Shown: positions 33,241 to 42,596, counted from the stretch's first letter. The stretch: 64,000 nucleotides of DNA from Ilyobacter_A sp963675185 (GCA_963675185.2 CAXXOH010000003.1:1612001-1676000), one strand, 5' to 3'. The notes: generated from the sequence alone by a model not told the origin. A program made the numbers and translations.

Positions 33241-34071
33241 ATGGATGATAAAGGTGACTTGAAGGATAGAGTTGATGATATAAAAGATTCCGATGTGGAA
33301 AGGATAAGGGCCCAGGTAAAGTTTACGCTCAATTTAAAAGACTTGAGGCTCCTTTTGAGATATTTCGAGACAGAACTCATGATAGGGATAGAAGACGCTA
33401 TATCTTCGGCTAAAGAAGGGGACAGCGAAGAGAGGGGATATTACAAAAGCCTTCTTTTGGCACTGGAGAAACTAAATGGCACCATCTACACAAGTGTAGT
33501 GGAGACCGAAAGGATAATCATAGAAGAATTTAAGAAACGAGACATAGACCTGAAGACTATACTGTCTTTAATGGCAAAAGATGAGTATGATACAGAGAGA
33601 ATAGAGTATATATACGATGCTGTGGACGAACTAAATGACGAAAAGGAGGAGGCTGATAGGATATATCACAGCTTTGGACCCCATACAAGAAGGATGCTAG
33701 ACCTCATGGAGGAAGAGGTGTCTAATGTATATATGCCGCTTGTTATAAAGTTTATGGAGGTGCTGGCCGACAGTGTCAGATCAGGAGATCTTAAAAAAGG
33801 GGAGATAATATTTCAGGAGGGGGCTTTGGAAGACTTGTTGAATCTGGATTATGATGCTTCTCAAATCTTTTTAAACAAGCTAAAAAAAATAGAGGTGAAG
33901 ATAGGGAACAGGATTGGAAGAGTGGTAAAGGATTATTCTGTCGGGACAAACGGTGTTAATAAAGTTGAGTTTGAACTGTTTATAAGTAATCCCGAAGAGT
34001 ATGCCCTTACAGATAGCGAGTTTAGAATAGGTAGGCTGGAAGAAGTATATGTAGAAGAGGCGGAAGATTAA
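33241..34071 (+). CDS. Hypothetical acidic helical protein
   Basis: Not recognised. The 276-residue protein is soluble, strongly acidic and mostly predicted helix (RIRAQVKFTLNLKDLRLLLRYFETEL, then EYDTERIEYIYDAVDELNDEKEE), with a more beta-rich C-terminal part (KVEFELFISNPEEYALTDSEF). No membrane segment or cofactor motif is visible. It has a GGGGGG-type ribosome binding site and its own terminator. It shares no obvious link with putP or ald. Confidence 0.65.
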   Translation: MDDKGDLKDRVDDIKDSDVERIRAQVKFTLNLKDLRLLLRYFETELMIGIEDAISSAKEGDSEERGYYKSLLLALEKLNGTIYTSVVETERIIIEEFKKRDIDLKTILSLMAKDEYDTERIEYIYDAVDELNDEKEEADRIYHSFGPHTRRMLDLMEEEVSNVYMPLVIKFMEVLADSVRSGDLKKGEIIFQEGALEDLLNLDYDASQIFLNKLKKIEVKIGNRIGRVVKDYSVGTNGVNKVEFELFISNPEEYALTDSEFRIGRLEEVYVEEAED

Positions 34072-34072
34072 A

Positions 34073-34097
34073 AAAAGCAGGCATTCAGCCTGCTTTT
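34073..34097. terminator. Bidirectional terminator between 33241 gene and ald
   Basis: Stem AAAAGCAGGC / GCCTGCTTTT around ATTCA, with A and T runs on both sides. It serves the two convergent genes. Confidence 0.85.
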
Positions 34098-35199
34098 AAA
34101 ATTTTAAACTTGTGTATGGGAGATCTAAGTCTTCTGCAATTTTTTTATATACCAGCTTGCCTTTGTATATATTTACTCCCTGGAATAACTCTTTTGAGCT
34201 GCAAGCTTCTTCTACGCCTTTTTCAGCTATCTCAATAACATATTTTAAGCTTATATTGGTAAGGGCGTATGTAGAAGTGCTAGCGAACGCCCCGGGCATG
34301 TTTGCAACACAGTAGAACACAGTCTCCTCTGCTTTAAATATCGGATTACTATGTGTTGTTGGGTGCGATAATTCAAAGCACCCGCCTTGATCTATGGAGA
34401 CGTCCACTAAAACTGTACCTGGTTCTAGTTTTTTAAGGTCTTCCTTTTTTATCAGTTTAGGAGCCTTTGCTCCTGGGATAAGTACGGTTCCCACTATAAG
34501 GTCGGCTTTTTTTATCTCTTTTTCTATATTTGAAGGGGATGAGTACAGGGTGCTTACCCTGTTTCTGTAGATATCCTCTAAATACCTCAACTTTCGCATA
34601 TCTATATCCAAAACAGACACTTCAGCTCCTATTCCAACGGCGCACATAATAGCGCCCTGACCAGCTGTTCCAGCTCCTAAGACAACTACTTTCCCCCTTT
34701 TTACACCGGGGACTCCCCCAGGCAGTACCCCTTTTCCGCCAAACTGTTTTTGAAGGAAGTTAACGCCTACTTGCACCGCCATTCTACCGGCTATTTCAGA
34801 CATTGGTGTGAGTATCGGAAGAGATCCGTCCTCGAGTTGCACTGTCTCATATGCAATGCATGTAGCCCCTGAATCCATAAGGGTTTTTGTCAGATTGCGG
34901 TTTGCAGCAAGGTGTAAAAAAGTGAATAAAGTGTGCTTTGAACTTATAAAAGGGAGCTCCTTATCTTGGGGTTCCTTTATTTTTACAATTAAATTGGAGT
35001 TTTTATACACCTCTTCTAAGGAGTCTAGAATAACGGCGCCAGCGGACAGATAGCTTTCATCTGAAATACCTATATTTTTGCCCGCCCCTTTTTCGACGAA
35101 CACATCATGGCCTAGACTAGTTAGTTGTGCTATGCATTCCGGGGTAAGTCCTACGCGGTTTTCGTCCTGTTTTATCTCTTTTGGAACCCCTATTTTCAT
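34096..35199 (-). CDS. ald: Alanine dehydrogenase
   Basis: Ald interconverts L-alanine and pyruvate plus ammonia with NAD. The 367-residue protein shows MKIGVPKEIKQDENRVGLTP, EKGAGKNIGISDE, the nucleotide-binding VVLGAGTAGQGA and the DVSIDQGGCFELSHPTTHSNP active-site loop. The catalytic Lys and His lie in the conserved blocks. It is followed on the same strand by no close gene, and mmsA lies about 100 bp upstream behind a terminator. Confidence 0.94.
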   Translation of the reverse strand: MKIGVPKEIKQDENRVGLTPECIAQLTSLGHDVFVEKGAGKNIGISDESYLSAGAVILDSLEEVYKNSNLIVKIKEPQDKELPFISSKHTLFTFLHLAANRNLTKTLMDSGATCIAYETVQLEDGSLPILTPMSEIAGRMAVQVGVNFLQKQFGGKGVLPGGVPGVKRGKVVVLGAGTAGQGAIMCAVGIGAEVSVLDIDMRKLRYLEDIYRNRVSTLYSSPSNIEKEIKKADLIVGTVLIPGAKAPKLIKKEDLKKLEPGTVLVDVSIDQGGCFELSHPTTHSNPIFKAEETVFYCVANMPGAFASTSTYALTNISLKYVIEIAEKGVEEACSSKELFQGVNIYKGKLVYKKIAEDLDLPYTSLKF

Positions 35200-35255
35200 A
35201 AAAGTTTCCCCCTTTGAACTGCTTTAACTAAAGTTTTTGCACCCATAGAAAATAT

Positions 35256-35278
35256 AGGCTCTCATTCTATGAGAGCCT
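35256..35278 (-). terminator. Terminator after mmsA
   Basis: Stem AGGCTCTCAT / ATGAGAGCCT (35256-35265 with 35269-35278) with a 3-nt loop. A weak T-rich tail follows on the minus strand. Confidence 0.65.
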
Positions 35279-35295
35279 TTTGTTATTTTTGTATT

Positions 35296-36765
35296 TTAAC
35301 TCATCCAGTCTACTTTGTTTTCTGGATTCCATTTTGTTGTAAGTTTTCTTAAGTTTGACCAGAATTCAAGTGAAGATTCACCCGTGATATCTCCGTGGCC
35401 ATATTTAGATCCTTTTATTCCGCCAAATGAGAATGGATCACGTGGAACTGGAACTCCGATGTTTACACCACACATACCTGCCCCCATCATAGAAGCTGCT
35501 TCCATTGCTGTTCTACCGTTTTGTGTGAAAATTGATGTAGCGTTTCCGTAAGGAGATTTGTTTTGGATTTCAAAAGCTTCATGGATATTTTCAGCACCTA
35601 AGATTTCAAGAGTAGGTCCGAAAATCTCTTCAGCCGGCATCTCAGCGTTTGTACCCCTGTAATCTATAACTGAAGGCCCGAAAAAGTAACCGCCATTGTC
35701 GTATTTAGCCTTGAATTTTCTACCATCAACCAAGATTTTAGCCCCTGCTTTTTCAACTCTTTCAAGATAAGCCTCTATTTTTGAAATTGCTGCCTTTGAT
35801 ATTATAGTAGACATTGTATCTCCAGGAACTAATTTTTCAGCCTTTTCACAGATTGCCTTTACTATATGGTCAGAATCCCCGACAGCAATTATAACAGAAG
35901 CTGCCATGCAACGTTGTCCGGCCATACCTGTAGCAGCTGCAAGGATGTCGTTTGAAGCCATCTCAGTGTGTGCGTCTGGTGTAACTATTAAGTGGTTTTT
36001 AGCCCCACCAAGAGCAAGAACTCTTTTTAAATTAGCAGAACCTCTTCTGTAAACAATTTCTGCAACTGGAGTTGATCCGACAAATGAAATTGCTTTTATA
36101 TCCTTATGGTCGCAAATTGCCTCAACGATATCTTTACCACCGTTTACTACATTGAATATACCATCAGGAAGGCCGGCTTCCTTTAAAAATTCAGCCATTT
36201 TTGCTGAGCATATTGGAGTAAGTTCTGACGGCTTGAGTACAACTGCATTCCCCATCATTAATGCTTGAGGTACAGTCCAGTGTGGAACCATCACCGGGAA
36301 GTTGAATGGAGTTATTGATGCAACTACTCCTAGAGGGATGTATTCAGTTTTACACTCTACACCTCTGCTTACCATTTGAGTCTTGTTTGGCGCAATCTGA
36401 GGTATTCCGCATGCGAATTCAACTATTTCTATTGCTTTATCCACTCCTCCATAAGCCTCATCAAGGGTTTTTCCGTTTTCTATATGGTTTATCTCAGCGA
36501 GTTCATCTCTATGTTTCAATAAAACTTCACGGTACTTAAACATAACCTGAGCACGGCTTTTTAAGGAAAGTGCTGCCCATTTAGGTTGAGCTTCTTTGGC
36601 TTTTTGAACTATTTCATCAAGTTCTTTCATACCAGAAGAATAAGTTTGTCCTATAATGGATCCGTCAAGTGGAGAATAAATATCTATTTTTTCCGCATTA
36701 GAATCTAAGAATTTTCCCTCGCCATAATTTTTGATAAGACCGTAATTTTTGTTTACTTTTTCCAT
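35296..36765 (-). CDS. mmsA: CoA-acylating (methyl)malonate-semialdehyde dehydrogenase
   Basis: This aldehyde dehydrogenase turns malonate or methylmalonate semialdehyde into acetyl-CoA or propionyl-CoA, releasing CO2. The catalytic Cys (about residue 285) is in GQRCMAASV, with ITPFNFPVMVPHW, FVGSTPVAE and the C-terminal GGIKGSKYGHGD of the MmsA group. The length is 489 residues. AGGAGG lies just before the ATG. A cluster of ATATTG/CAATAT half-sites upstream suggests it is regulated. Substrate choice between valine, beta-alanine or inositol routes cannot be told; no pathway partners are here. Confidence 0.88.
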   Translation of the reverse strand: MEKVNKNYGLIKNYGEGKFLDSNAEKIDIYSPLDGSIIGQTYSSGMKELDEIVQKAKEAQPKWAALSLKSRAQVMFKYREVLLKHRDELAEINHIENGKTLDEAYGGVDKAIEIVEFACGIPQIAPNKTQMVSRGVECKTEYIPLGVVASITPFNFPVMVPHWTVPQALMMGNAVVLKPSELTPICSAKMAEFLKEAGLPDGIFNVVNGGKDIVEAICDHKDIKAISFVGSTPVAEIVYRRGSANLKRVLALGGAKNHLIVTPDAHTEMASNDILAAATGMAGQRCMAASVIIAVGDSDHIVKAICEKAEKLVPGDTMSTIISKAAISKIEAYLERVEKAGAKILVDGRKFKAKYDNGGYFFGPSVIDYRGTNAEMPAEEIFGPTLEILGAENIHEAFEIQNKSPYGNATSIFTQNGRTAMEAASMMGAGMCGVNIGVPVPRDPFSFGGIKGSKYGHGDITGESSLEFWSNLRKLTTKWNPENKVDWMS

Positions 36766-36812
36766 TCTACATGACCTCCTGAATTTTTAATATTTTTAGC
36801 TAGATTATATTA

Positions 36813-36881
36813 ATATTGAATAAACAATATAGGATACAAATTAAGTTTATGGGCAATATATGTTCAAATTGTTCTATATTG
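36813..36881. promoter_or_regulatory. Operator-like inverted repeats upstream of mmsA
   Basis: ATATTG-N6-CAATAT at 36813-36830 overlaps the promoter region of mmsA, and CAATATA-N14-TATATTG at 36854-36881 repeats the same half-sites in opposite order. This is the pattern of binding sites for a dimeric regulator. No regulator gene is nearby. Confidence 0.45.
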
Positions 36882-37173
36882 AAGAGTATATGCTATAAAA
36901 AATAAGCTGTCAATGAAATGAAATGCTAAATAAAAAAGTCACTTTTGAATCATGTGAAAATAAACTTTTGATTTTAATCTCAAAAAATAAGATAGATTGC
37001 ACAACCCCTTTAAAAACAAACAAAACAAAAGATTAAAACATTACAATCATAGAATATTAAAAGGTAAAAAAGTAACGAAGGGTTTGATGTGAAATAAATA
37101 TTTATAAAAAAAAAACACGTTTGTTATAAAATTCACTTCTAAAAAAGATGATATATCAGTGTTTTCAAAAGAA

Positions 37174-37199
37174 AACGACAGGGTGGATTCCCTGTCGTT
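37174..37199 (-). terminator. Strong minus-strand terminator downstream of coaX
   Basis: A 10-bp stem AACGACAGGG / CCCTGTCGTT with a 6-nt loop, followed on the minus strand by TTTTCTTTT. It lies about 170 bp beyond the coaX stop. Confidence 0.75.
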
Positions 37200-37366
37200 A
37201 ACAGATTGTACGCTTGTTACAAATTTGTGGAATTTTGTACTTATATTTTAAAACTAGAAAAAAGTTTAAAGTTTGAATTAACATATACACATTTTACCGT
37301 AAAAGATTTAAAATAAACCAAAAACAACCATAGAAGAACAAATAATTCCTTTATAACACGAAAACT

Positions 37367-38134
37367 CTATTTATTCATTTGGTGCAAGGTATAAAGCCCT
37401 TTTATACTGAGTTCGGGAATAAATTCGTTTATGTCATCGATTTCGTTGGATACCAGCTGTCCTAATCCACCGGTAGAGATTATTAGAGGATTATCGAGAT
37501 GCTTTTTAATCTCCTTTATGATCTCTTTTATCTGGCCTATATATCCAAAAAATACTCCTGCCTTTATCTGCTCAACAGTGTTTCTACCCATAATGCTTGC
37601 TGGTTTCTCAAAGCTGACTTTTGGAAGCTTTGCAGTATTACCGAAAAGAGAATTTATGGACATATTGATTCCTGGCAGGATGCCGCCGCCTATATATACC
37701 CCGTTTTTCAGTATTTCATATGTAGTAGCGGTGCCGAAGTCAAATACCACAAGGCTTTTTTCAGGGTGAAGCCTTAGAGCTTCGGTTATCCCTATTATCC
37801 TATCTGCACCAAACCCGTCTGGATTCATATCTTTTGAAAATGAGAAAGGAAGCTTTAGGTCGAGCCCTACGATAATCGGCTCTATATTGAAATACTTTTT
37901 AGAAAGATATTTGAATATAGTGACTAAACTTGGAACTACAGATGAAATTATGACCCCATCTACGTTTTTTAGTTCAACATTGTTGAAATCTGCTATGTTT
38001 TTAAGGTATGAAAACAGCTCATCTTCCGTCAGGTTCTCTTTGCTAGATACCCTAAAATTTAAGAGGAGATTCCCGTTTGCATCAAAAACTCCAGTGACTA
38101 TATGTGTGTTGCCTATATCAAAAGCGATCAACAT
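37367..38134 (-). CDS. coaX: Type III pantothenate kinase
   Basis: CoaX phosphorylates pantothenate, the first step of CoA synthesis; the type III enzyme is not feedback inhibited by CoA and uses an ASKHA fold. The 255-residue protein has DIGNTHIVTGVFD at the start (phosphate loop), DGFGADRIIG, VFDFGTATTYE and GGGILPG. coaD elsewhere in the window supplies a later step. The mRNA seems to extend about 190 nt past the stop to a strong terminator. Confidence 0.94.
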   Translation of the reverse strand: MLIAFDIGNTHIVTGVFDANGNLLLNFRVSSKENLTEDELFSYLKNIADFNNVELKNVDGVIISSVVPSLVTIFKYLSKKYFNIEPIIVGLDLKLPFSFSKDMNPDGFGADRIIGITEALRLHPEKSLVVFDFGTATTYEILKNGVYIGGGILPGINMSINSLFGNTAKLPKVSFEKPASIMGRNTVEQIKAGVFFGYIGQIKEIIKEIKKHLDNPLIISTGGLGQLVSNEIDDINEFIPELSIKGLYTLHQMNK

Positions 38135-38284
38135 TAGCTTACCTCCATGGCTTAAGAAATATGTAGATTATATTATATTTTAAGTTAAATTTCAAATTAA
38201 AATACAAAATTCAAAGAGGAAAGGGGGTGTGACGGCTGAATACTAATATGAAACTTTAAGTCTAAAAGATTAGGAGGGGTAAGC

Positions 38285-38974
38285 GTGAAAATCAAGCGTC
38301 TTTTGTTATTTATTATGATGATTTCTATGCTTTCTTGTGCCACAGTCCATAAAGGTAGATACGCCAAACAGGTTGTAGAGCCATATAATGTATTGAAAAA
38401 AGAAAAGATTACTGAGGGAGGTTTAGTTGTCAGCGGCAGGCCGGAGAGGGCTCTCAGCAACGACTACTATAAATTCATAGGTTTTACATTTGAAAATAGG
38501 AGTGGCGAGAAGGTAAGTATAAGTGATGTTTCCGTTGACTTTAACAATGCGGTTTTAAACAACTTAATAACTGTAATTTCTGGGGAGGAAATTCTTGGAT
38601 GGCATGATGCTATGGAGCAGGAAAAGAAAAGAAGGGAGTTCAACCGCAGCACTTTTTTCACCTCGCTTTTTTTAGGAGGCAGCCTGCTTGCCGTGTTTGG
38701 AGATGACAACTGGAGCGGCGTTGGACTTGGAATGGTGCTCGGTGGGATAACATCACTTACCATAGACGAGTTTAACAGGGAGAGGAAGGAGATACAGACA
38801 GGAAAGATATTCCCAGAAACTCACCTTTTGTCAGGGGAATTCGATATTATGCCAGGATTTTATCAGAATAAATGGCTGGTTTTAAACATTAAAAATCCTA
38901 ACAACATGCCCGAAAGAATATATGTGGAGTACAGTGTGAACGGAGTAAGGGAAAGAGTAGCATTGTCACTTTAA
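38285..38974 (+). CDS. Lipoprotein of unknown function
   Basis: A 229-residue lipoprotein: signal peptide MKIKRLLLFIMMISML and lipobox MLSC with Cys18 as the lipidated residue. The mature part has a beta-rich stretch (KFIGFTFENRSGEKVSISDVSVDF), a glycine-rich hydrophobic segment near residues 120-155 (STFFTSLFLGGSLLAVFGDD, SGVGLGMVLGGITSL) and a C-terminal beta domain. The start is GTG at 38285 behind AGGAGGGG. The LolCD transporter at 60613-62461 could act on such proteins. The function is unknown. Confidence 0.75.
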   Translation: MKIKRLLLFIMMISMLSCATVHKGRYAKQVVEPYNVLKKEKITEGGLVVSGRPERALSNDYYKFIGFTFENRSGEKVSISDVSVDFNNAVLNNLITVISGEEILGWHDAMEQEKKRREFNRSTFFTSLFLGGSLLAVFGDDNWSGVGLGMVLGGITSLTIDEFNRERKEIQTGKIFPETHLLSGEFDIMPGFYQNKWLVLNIKNPNNMPERIYVEYSVNGVRERVALSL

Positions 38975-38982
38975 AATTTGAT

Positions 38983-39006
38983 GGAGGCTCTGCCTCCTTT
39001 TTTTTT
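38983..39006 (+). terminator. Terminator after the lipoprotein gene
   Basis: Stem GGAGGC / GCCTCC with loop TCT and nine T. Confidence 0.85.
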
Positions 39007-39017
39007 GGATAAACCTG

Positions 39018-39026
39018 TGATATAAT
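39018..39026 (+). promoter_or_regulatory. Extended -10 promoter for tmcAL
   Basis: TGA followed by TATAAT (39021-39026), about 30 bp before the start. Confidence 0.5.
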
Positions 39027-39055
39027 TAGAAGAAATTATGAGGAAAGGGAGACTT

Positions 39056-40249
39056 ATGGACGCTGTAGGACTCATAGTCGAGTATAATCCATTCCACAAT
39101 GGACACAAGCTGCACTTAGAGAGAGCTAAAAAGCTGAGCGGTGCAGAGGTGGTCATAGCGGTAATGAGTGGGGATTTTTTGCAAAGAGGGGAGCCAGGCC
39201 TTATAAATAAATGGAAGAGGGCAGAGATGGCCCTTAAAAATGGCGTGGACATAGTGGTGGAGATGCCGGTTTATTTTTCAAATCAGTCTGCAGAAATTTT
39301 TGCAGAGGGAGGCATAAGGATTTTAGATGCCCTTGGGGCAGCATCTGTAGTTTTTGGATCTGAGACAGCGGATGTGGAAAGGCTTGAAAAAATAGCGAGT
39401 ATAGAAGAGGATGAAAGTTTTCAAAAAATATTGAAGGGGCACCTAGCTGAGGGAATCTCCTTTCCGAATGCGCTGGATAGGACAATAAGCGAGTTTACCG
39501 GGGAACAGGGGTCATTAAACCCAAATGATATACTCGGTGTTGAGTACATAAAGTCCATAAAAAAAATAGATTCAAATATTGTTCCAATCGCAATAAAAAG
39601 AGAGGCCGTGGGTTACCATAGTAAAGAGATAGTCGGCGAAATAGCCAGTGCTACCTCTATAAGACACCTTTTGTCCGAGGGCAGAATTGATGAGGTTATG
39701 GGGGTTGTGCCTAAGATGAGTTATGAGGTGATAAAAGAAGAGTACGACAGGGGCGGTATAACTTTTTTGGAGGATTACTACCACCTACTGAGATACGAGA
39801 TACTGAGGTCTAAAGAAGAGTTGCCTAATATACAGGACATGGAGGTAGGGCTAGAAAATCGACTCTACAGGTGTGCCCTAGATAATGACGAGTTCAGTGG
39901 ATTCTACAGCGAGGTAATGACCAAGAGATACACAAATGCAAGGATGCAGAGGATACTGACACATATAATTTTGGGCATAACCGATAAATTTACTAAAAAG
40001 GCTAGAGAAAAGCTATACTATATAAGGGTTTTGGGTTTTACTAAAAAGGGTTCAAAGTATTTGAAAAAGATAAAAAATGAATTGTCGGAAAAAGGCGTGG
40101 ATCTCTTTACAAACCTAAAAAATGTAGAAAAGAGACTGGGGATAGATGAAAAGGAGATGCTAGATTTTGATTTGAGGGCATCGAAGATTTACGGTATAGT
40201 TAAACCTTATACAGAAAGGAAAATACCGATTTTACTAGAGGGGGAGTAG
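39056..40249 (+). CDS. tmcAL: tRNA(Met) cytidine acetate ligase TmcAL
   Basis: TmcAL (YlbM) activates acetate with ATP and acetylates C34 of elongator tRNA-Met. The nucleotidyltransferase head has VGLIVEYNPFHNGHKLHL (HxGH-type motif), GDFLQRGEPGL, EMPVYFSNQSAE, and FGSE; the C-terminal part carries SATSIRHLL. The length of 397 residues is normal. ATG 39056 is preferred over ATG 39038 because AAAGGGAG lies just before it. It abuts the hydrolase gene at 40251. Confidence 0.9.
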   Translation: MDAVGLIVEYNPFHNGHKLHLERAKKLSGAEVVIAVMSGDFLQRGEPGLINKWKRAEMALKNGVDIVVEMPVYFSNQSAEIFAEGGIRILDALGAASVVFGSETADVERLEKIASIEEDESFQKILKGHLAEGISFPNALDRTISEFTGEQGSLNPNDILGVEYIKSIKKIDSNIVPIAIKREAVGYHSKEIVGEIASATSIRHLLSEGRIDEVMGVVPKMSYEVIKEEYDRGGITFLEDYYHLLRYEILRSKEELPNIQDMEVGLENRLYRCALDNDEFSGFYSEVMTKRYTNARMQRILTHIILGITDKFTKKAREKLYYIRVLGFTKKGSKYLKKIKNELSEKGVDLFTNLKNVEKRLGIDEKEMLDFDLRASKIYGIVKPYTERKIPILLEGE

Positions 40250-40250
40250 C

Positions 40251-41219
40251 TTGGAAATGCTGAATATTTTACTTGGGTTCTTGCTTATATTTCTTGTGCT
40301 AATGGCCTATTTTATAGCTTACTTTTTGAATAAGATAGAAAAAAGCAGGAGGGTAAGTTTTGAGGATGTGTTTAGCAACAAAGATCTTGTAAAAAAGTAT
40401 GGACTGGGAAGCAAAAAAGATCCTGAAAATTACGGTTTCAAATTTTCTGATTGTAAGTACCACTCTAAGGAAGGGCTGAGGCTGAGTGGCTGGTTCATAA
40501 ACTCAAAAAATATATATTCTAAAAAGGTAATAGTTTTTATACATGGCAGGAATTCAAATAGACTTGCATGCTTGCAGTACTTAGCTCTAATAAAGAAAAA
40601 GGAATTAGCTGATGATTACGCTGTATTCCTACCCGACCTGAGGAATTCAGGAAAATCTGACGGTTCAAGGACATTTCTTGGAAGCAGGTTTGCAGATGAT
40701 GTGTACTCCACCGTAAAATATTTGAAAAACACTCAGAATAAAAATGAATTTATTTTATACGGATTTTCTATGGGGGCAATGGCCATAGAGGTATTTTTGC
40801 ATAAATACCGAAATTTATTAAGATGGGAAAATATCACTGTTAAAAAGGTGATACTGGACAGCCCGCTTACAAATGCTGAGAAAACTGTTAAATTTAAGTC
40901 GAAGGATAGGAGATACCCCAAGTTCATGCAGAATATGGCTCTTAGAATATTTGATATGAGAATGAGCTACAACATAAAAAATATGCGTTTTTCTATACTT
41001 TTAAAAGAAAACAGAGATTTTTCTACGCTGATACTGCAGTCGAAAACCGACAGCACAACTCCTTACTATATGCTCAAGTATGAGCTTAGCAGGATGAGTG
41101 ACGGAGACAGTGATGTAGATGTGATGCTGATAGACGATGCAAAACATGTTTGTCTTTATAGGGGAAGAAATAAGAGGAGTTATGAGGAAAAGGTAGCTAA
41201 ATTTATACTGGAAGGCTAG
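40251..41219 (+). CDS. Membrane-anchored alpha/beta hydrolase
   Basis: A 322-residue protein with one N-terminal membrane segment (NILLGFLLIFLVLMAYFIAYF) and an alpha/beta hydrolase domain: HGRNSNR oxyanion region, DLRNSGKSDG, nucleophile elbow GFSMGA with Ser near 172, a late Asp in KTDSTTPYYML and a late His in DDAKHVCLY. It resembles YqkD/FrsA-type hydrolases, and the substrate is unknown. Start is TTG 40251 or ATG 40257. It follows tmcAL by one base, so it is likely cotranscribed. Confidence 0.8.
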   Translation: MEMLNILLGFLLIFLVLMAYFIAYFLNKIEKSRRVSFEDVFSNKDLVKKYGLGSKKDPENYGFKFSDCKYHSKEGLRLSGWFINSKNIYSKKVIVFIHGRNSNRLACLQYLALIKKKELADDYAVFLPDLRNSGKSDGSRTFLGSRFADDVYSTVKYLKNTQNKNEFILYGFSMGAMAIEVFLHKYRNLLRWENITVKKVILDSPLTNAEKTVKFKSKDRRYPKFMQNMALRIFDMRMSYNIKNMRFSILLKENRDFSTLILQSKTDSTTPYYMLKYELSRMSDGDSDVDVMLIDDAKHVCLYRGRNKRSYEEKVAKFILEG

Positions 41220-41228
41220 GAGGTTATA

Positions 41229-42587
41229 ATGAAAAAACTCTCGTTTAAAATACAAATTTTTTATGGGTTGGGAGTTAGTTATGCAATAGTGGATCAGATA
41301 TTTGCGCAGTGGGTACTCTACTATTATCTCCCGCCTGAAAATTCTGGGATAAAGCCGCTAATGGCACCGATACTGATATCACTCGCACTTGTTTTTTCAA
41401 GGTTTGTGGATATGGTCATGGACCCTCTTGTTGGGCATTGGTCGGATAAGTTTGAATCAAAATGGGGAAGGAGGATACCGTTTATAGCTTTAGGGAGTAT
41501 ACCTTTAGCCCTCTCTACGGTGGCGTTTTTTTACCCTCTGAAGTCACAAAGCGGGGTGGCAACTTTTATCTATCTTTCCGTTACTGGAGCTGTATTTTTT
41601 ACTTTTTATACGGTGGTCGGTGCTCCTTACAATGCATTGATACCAGAAATTGGAGCTACGCATGAAGACCGTCTTAACCTTTCCACGTGGCAGTCGGTTT
41701 TTAGGCTTGTGTATACAGCTGTGGCAATGATAAGTCCTGGGATATTAATAAAGGCATTTTCGAACGGGGACACCGAACATGGGATAAGGATGATGGTGAT
41801 TTTGCTGAGTTTGATCTCGGCTTTAGGTGCTTATATAACAGTATTTTTGGTGCCGGAAAGAAAACTTTCGCACGGGAAAAAATCTGGCGAGAGCTTAAGA
41901 GGAGCTCTAAGGATAGCGTTCAAGGATTCCTCGTTTATATATTACCTTTTAGGGCTATTGTTTTTCTTTATAGGGTTTAACATATTGAGAGCCTCGATGA
42001 ACTATTATGTAGAAGATATAATGGGGCTGGGTAAAGGTTCGATAACACTGGCATCGGCACTGCTTTTTGGTGTATCAGCTATATTCTTTTATCCTACAAA
42101 CAGGATATCAAAAAAATTTGGTTATAGGAGACCTATGCTGGTTTGTCTTGTTATGCTGTTCATTTTTTCCATAGCGCTTTTTAACCTGGGGAAAATAATA
42201 CCTCAAAGGGCGGGATTCCTGCTTTTCGCCTTGATGGGCATACCAATTGCAGGAGCAGCTTTTATATTTCCGCCAGCCATGCTGAGCGAGATAAGCACTA
42301 TTATGAGTGACAGAAACGGCGTAAAAATAGAGGGAATATTTTTTGGCATACAAGGATTTTTTTTGAAAATGGCATTTTTAGTTTCCATAGCAATACTACC
42401 CTTGATACTTGTTTCTGGCGGTGAAACCAAACTTTTGGAGGTGTTTATAAACCGTCCTGAGGGAGTGGAAAAAACGGGAGTATATTCTACGGCGATATTC
42501 TCTAGTGTATTTTTCTTGATATCCTTTGTATTTTATTACCTATATCCGGAGAAATTTGAGAAAGACCCTCAAGAGGTCCTTGATTAG
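41229..42587 (+). CDS. GPH-family (MelB-like) sugar:cation symporter
   Basis: A 452-residue inner-membrane transporter of the glycoside-pentoside-hexuronide group of the major facilitator superfamily. It has about 12 hydrophobic segments, the DMVMDPLVGHWSDKFESKWGRRIP loop after TM2-3 (DxxxDPxxGxxSDxxxxxxGRRxP), and VVGAPYNALIPEI. These are clear GPH marks. The substrate cannot be told. It follows the hydrolase by 9 bp; the hydrolase might act on the imported compound, but that is only a guess. Confidence 0.85.
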   Translation: MKKLSFKIQIFYGLGVSYAIVDQIFAQWVLYYYLPPENSGIKPLMAPILISLALVFSRFVDMVMDPLVGHWSDKFESKWGRRIPFIALGSIPLALSTVAFFYPLKSQSGVATFIYLSVTGAVFFTFYTVVGAPYNALIPEIGATHEDRLNLSTWQSVFRLVYTAVAMISPGILIKAFSNGDTEHGIRMMVILLSLISALGAYITVFLVPERKLSHGKKSGESLRGALRIAFKDSSFIYYLLGLLFFFIGFNILRASMNYYVEDIMGLGKGSITLASALLFGVSAIFFYPTNRISKKFGYRRPMLVCLVMLFIFSIALFNLGKIIPQRAGFLLFALMGIPIAGAAFIFPPAMLSEISTIMSDRNGVKIEGIFFGIQGFFLKMAFLVSIAILPLILVSGGETKLLEVFINRPEGVEKTGVYSTAIFSSVFFLISFVFYYLYPEKFEKDPQEVLD

Positions 42588-42596
42588 AGCTTGAAC

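Larger units (their letters stand above)
36766..37366. promoter_or_regulatory. Gene-free AT-rich region upstream of mmsA and downstream of coaX
   Basis: About 600 bp without a convincing gene. It holds a -10 candidate for mmsA (TATAAT on the minus strand, 36809-36804), the half-site cluster at 36813-36881 and one strong minus-strand terminator at 37174-37199. The remainder is A/T-rich with no structured RNA that I can recognise. Confidence 0.5.
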
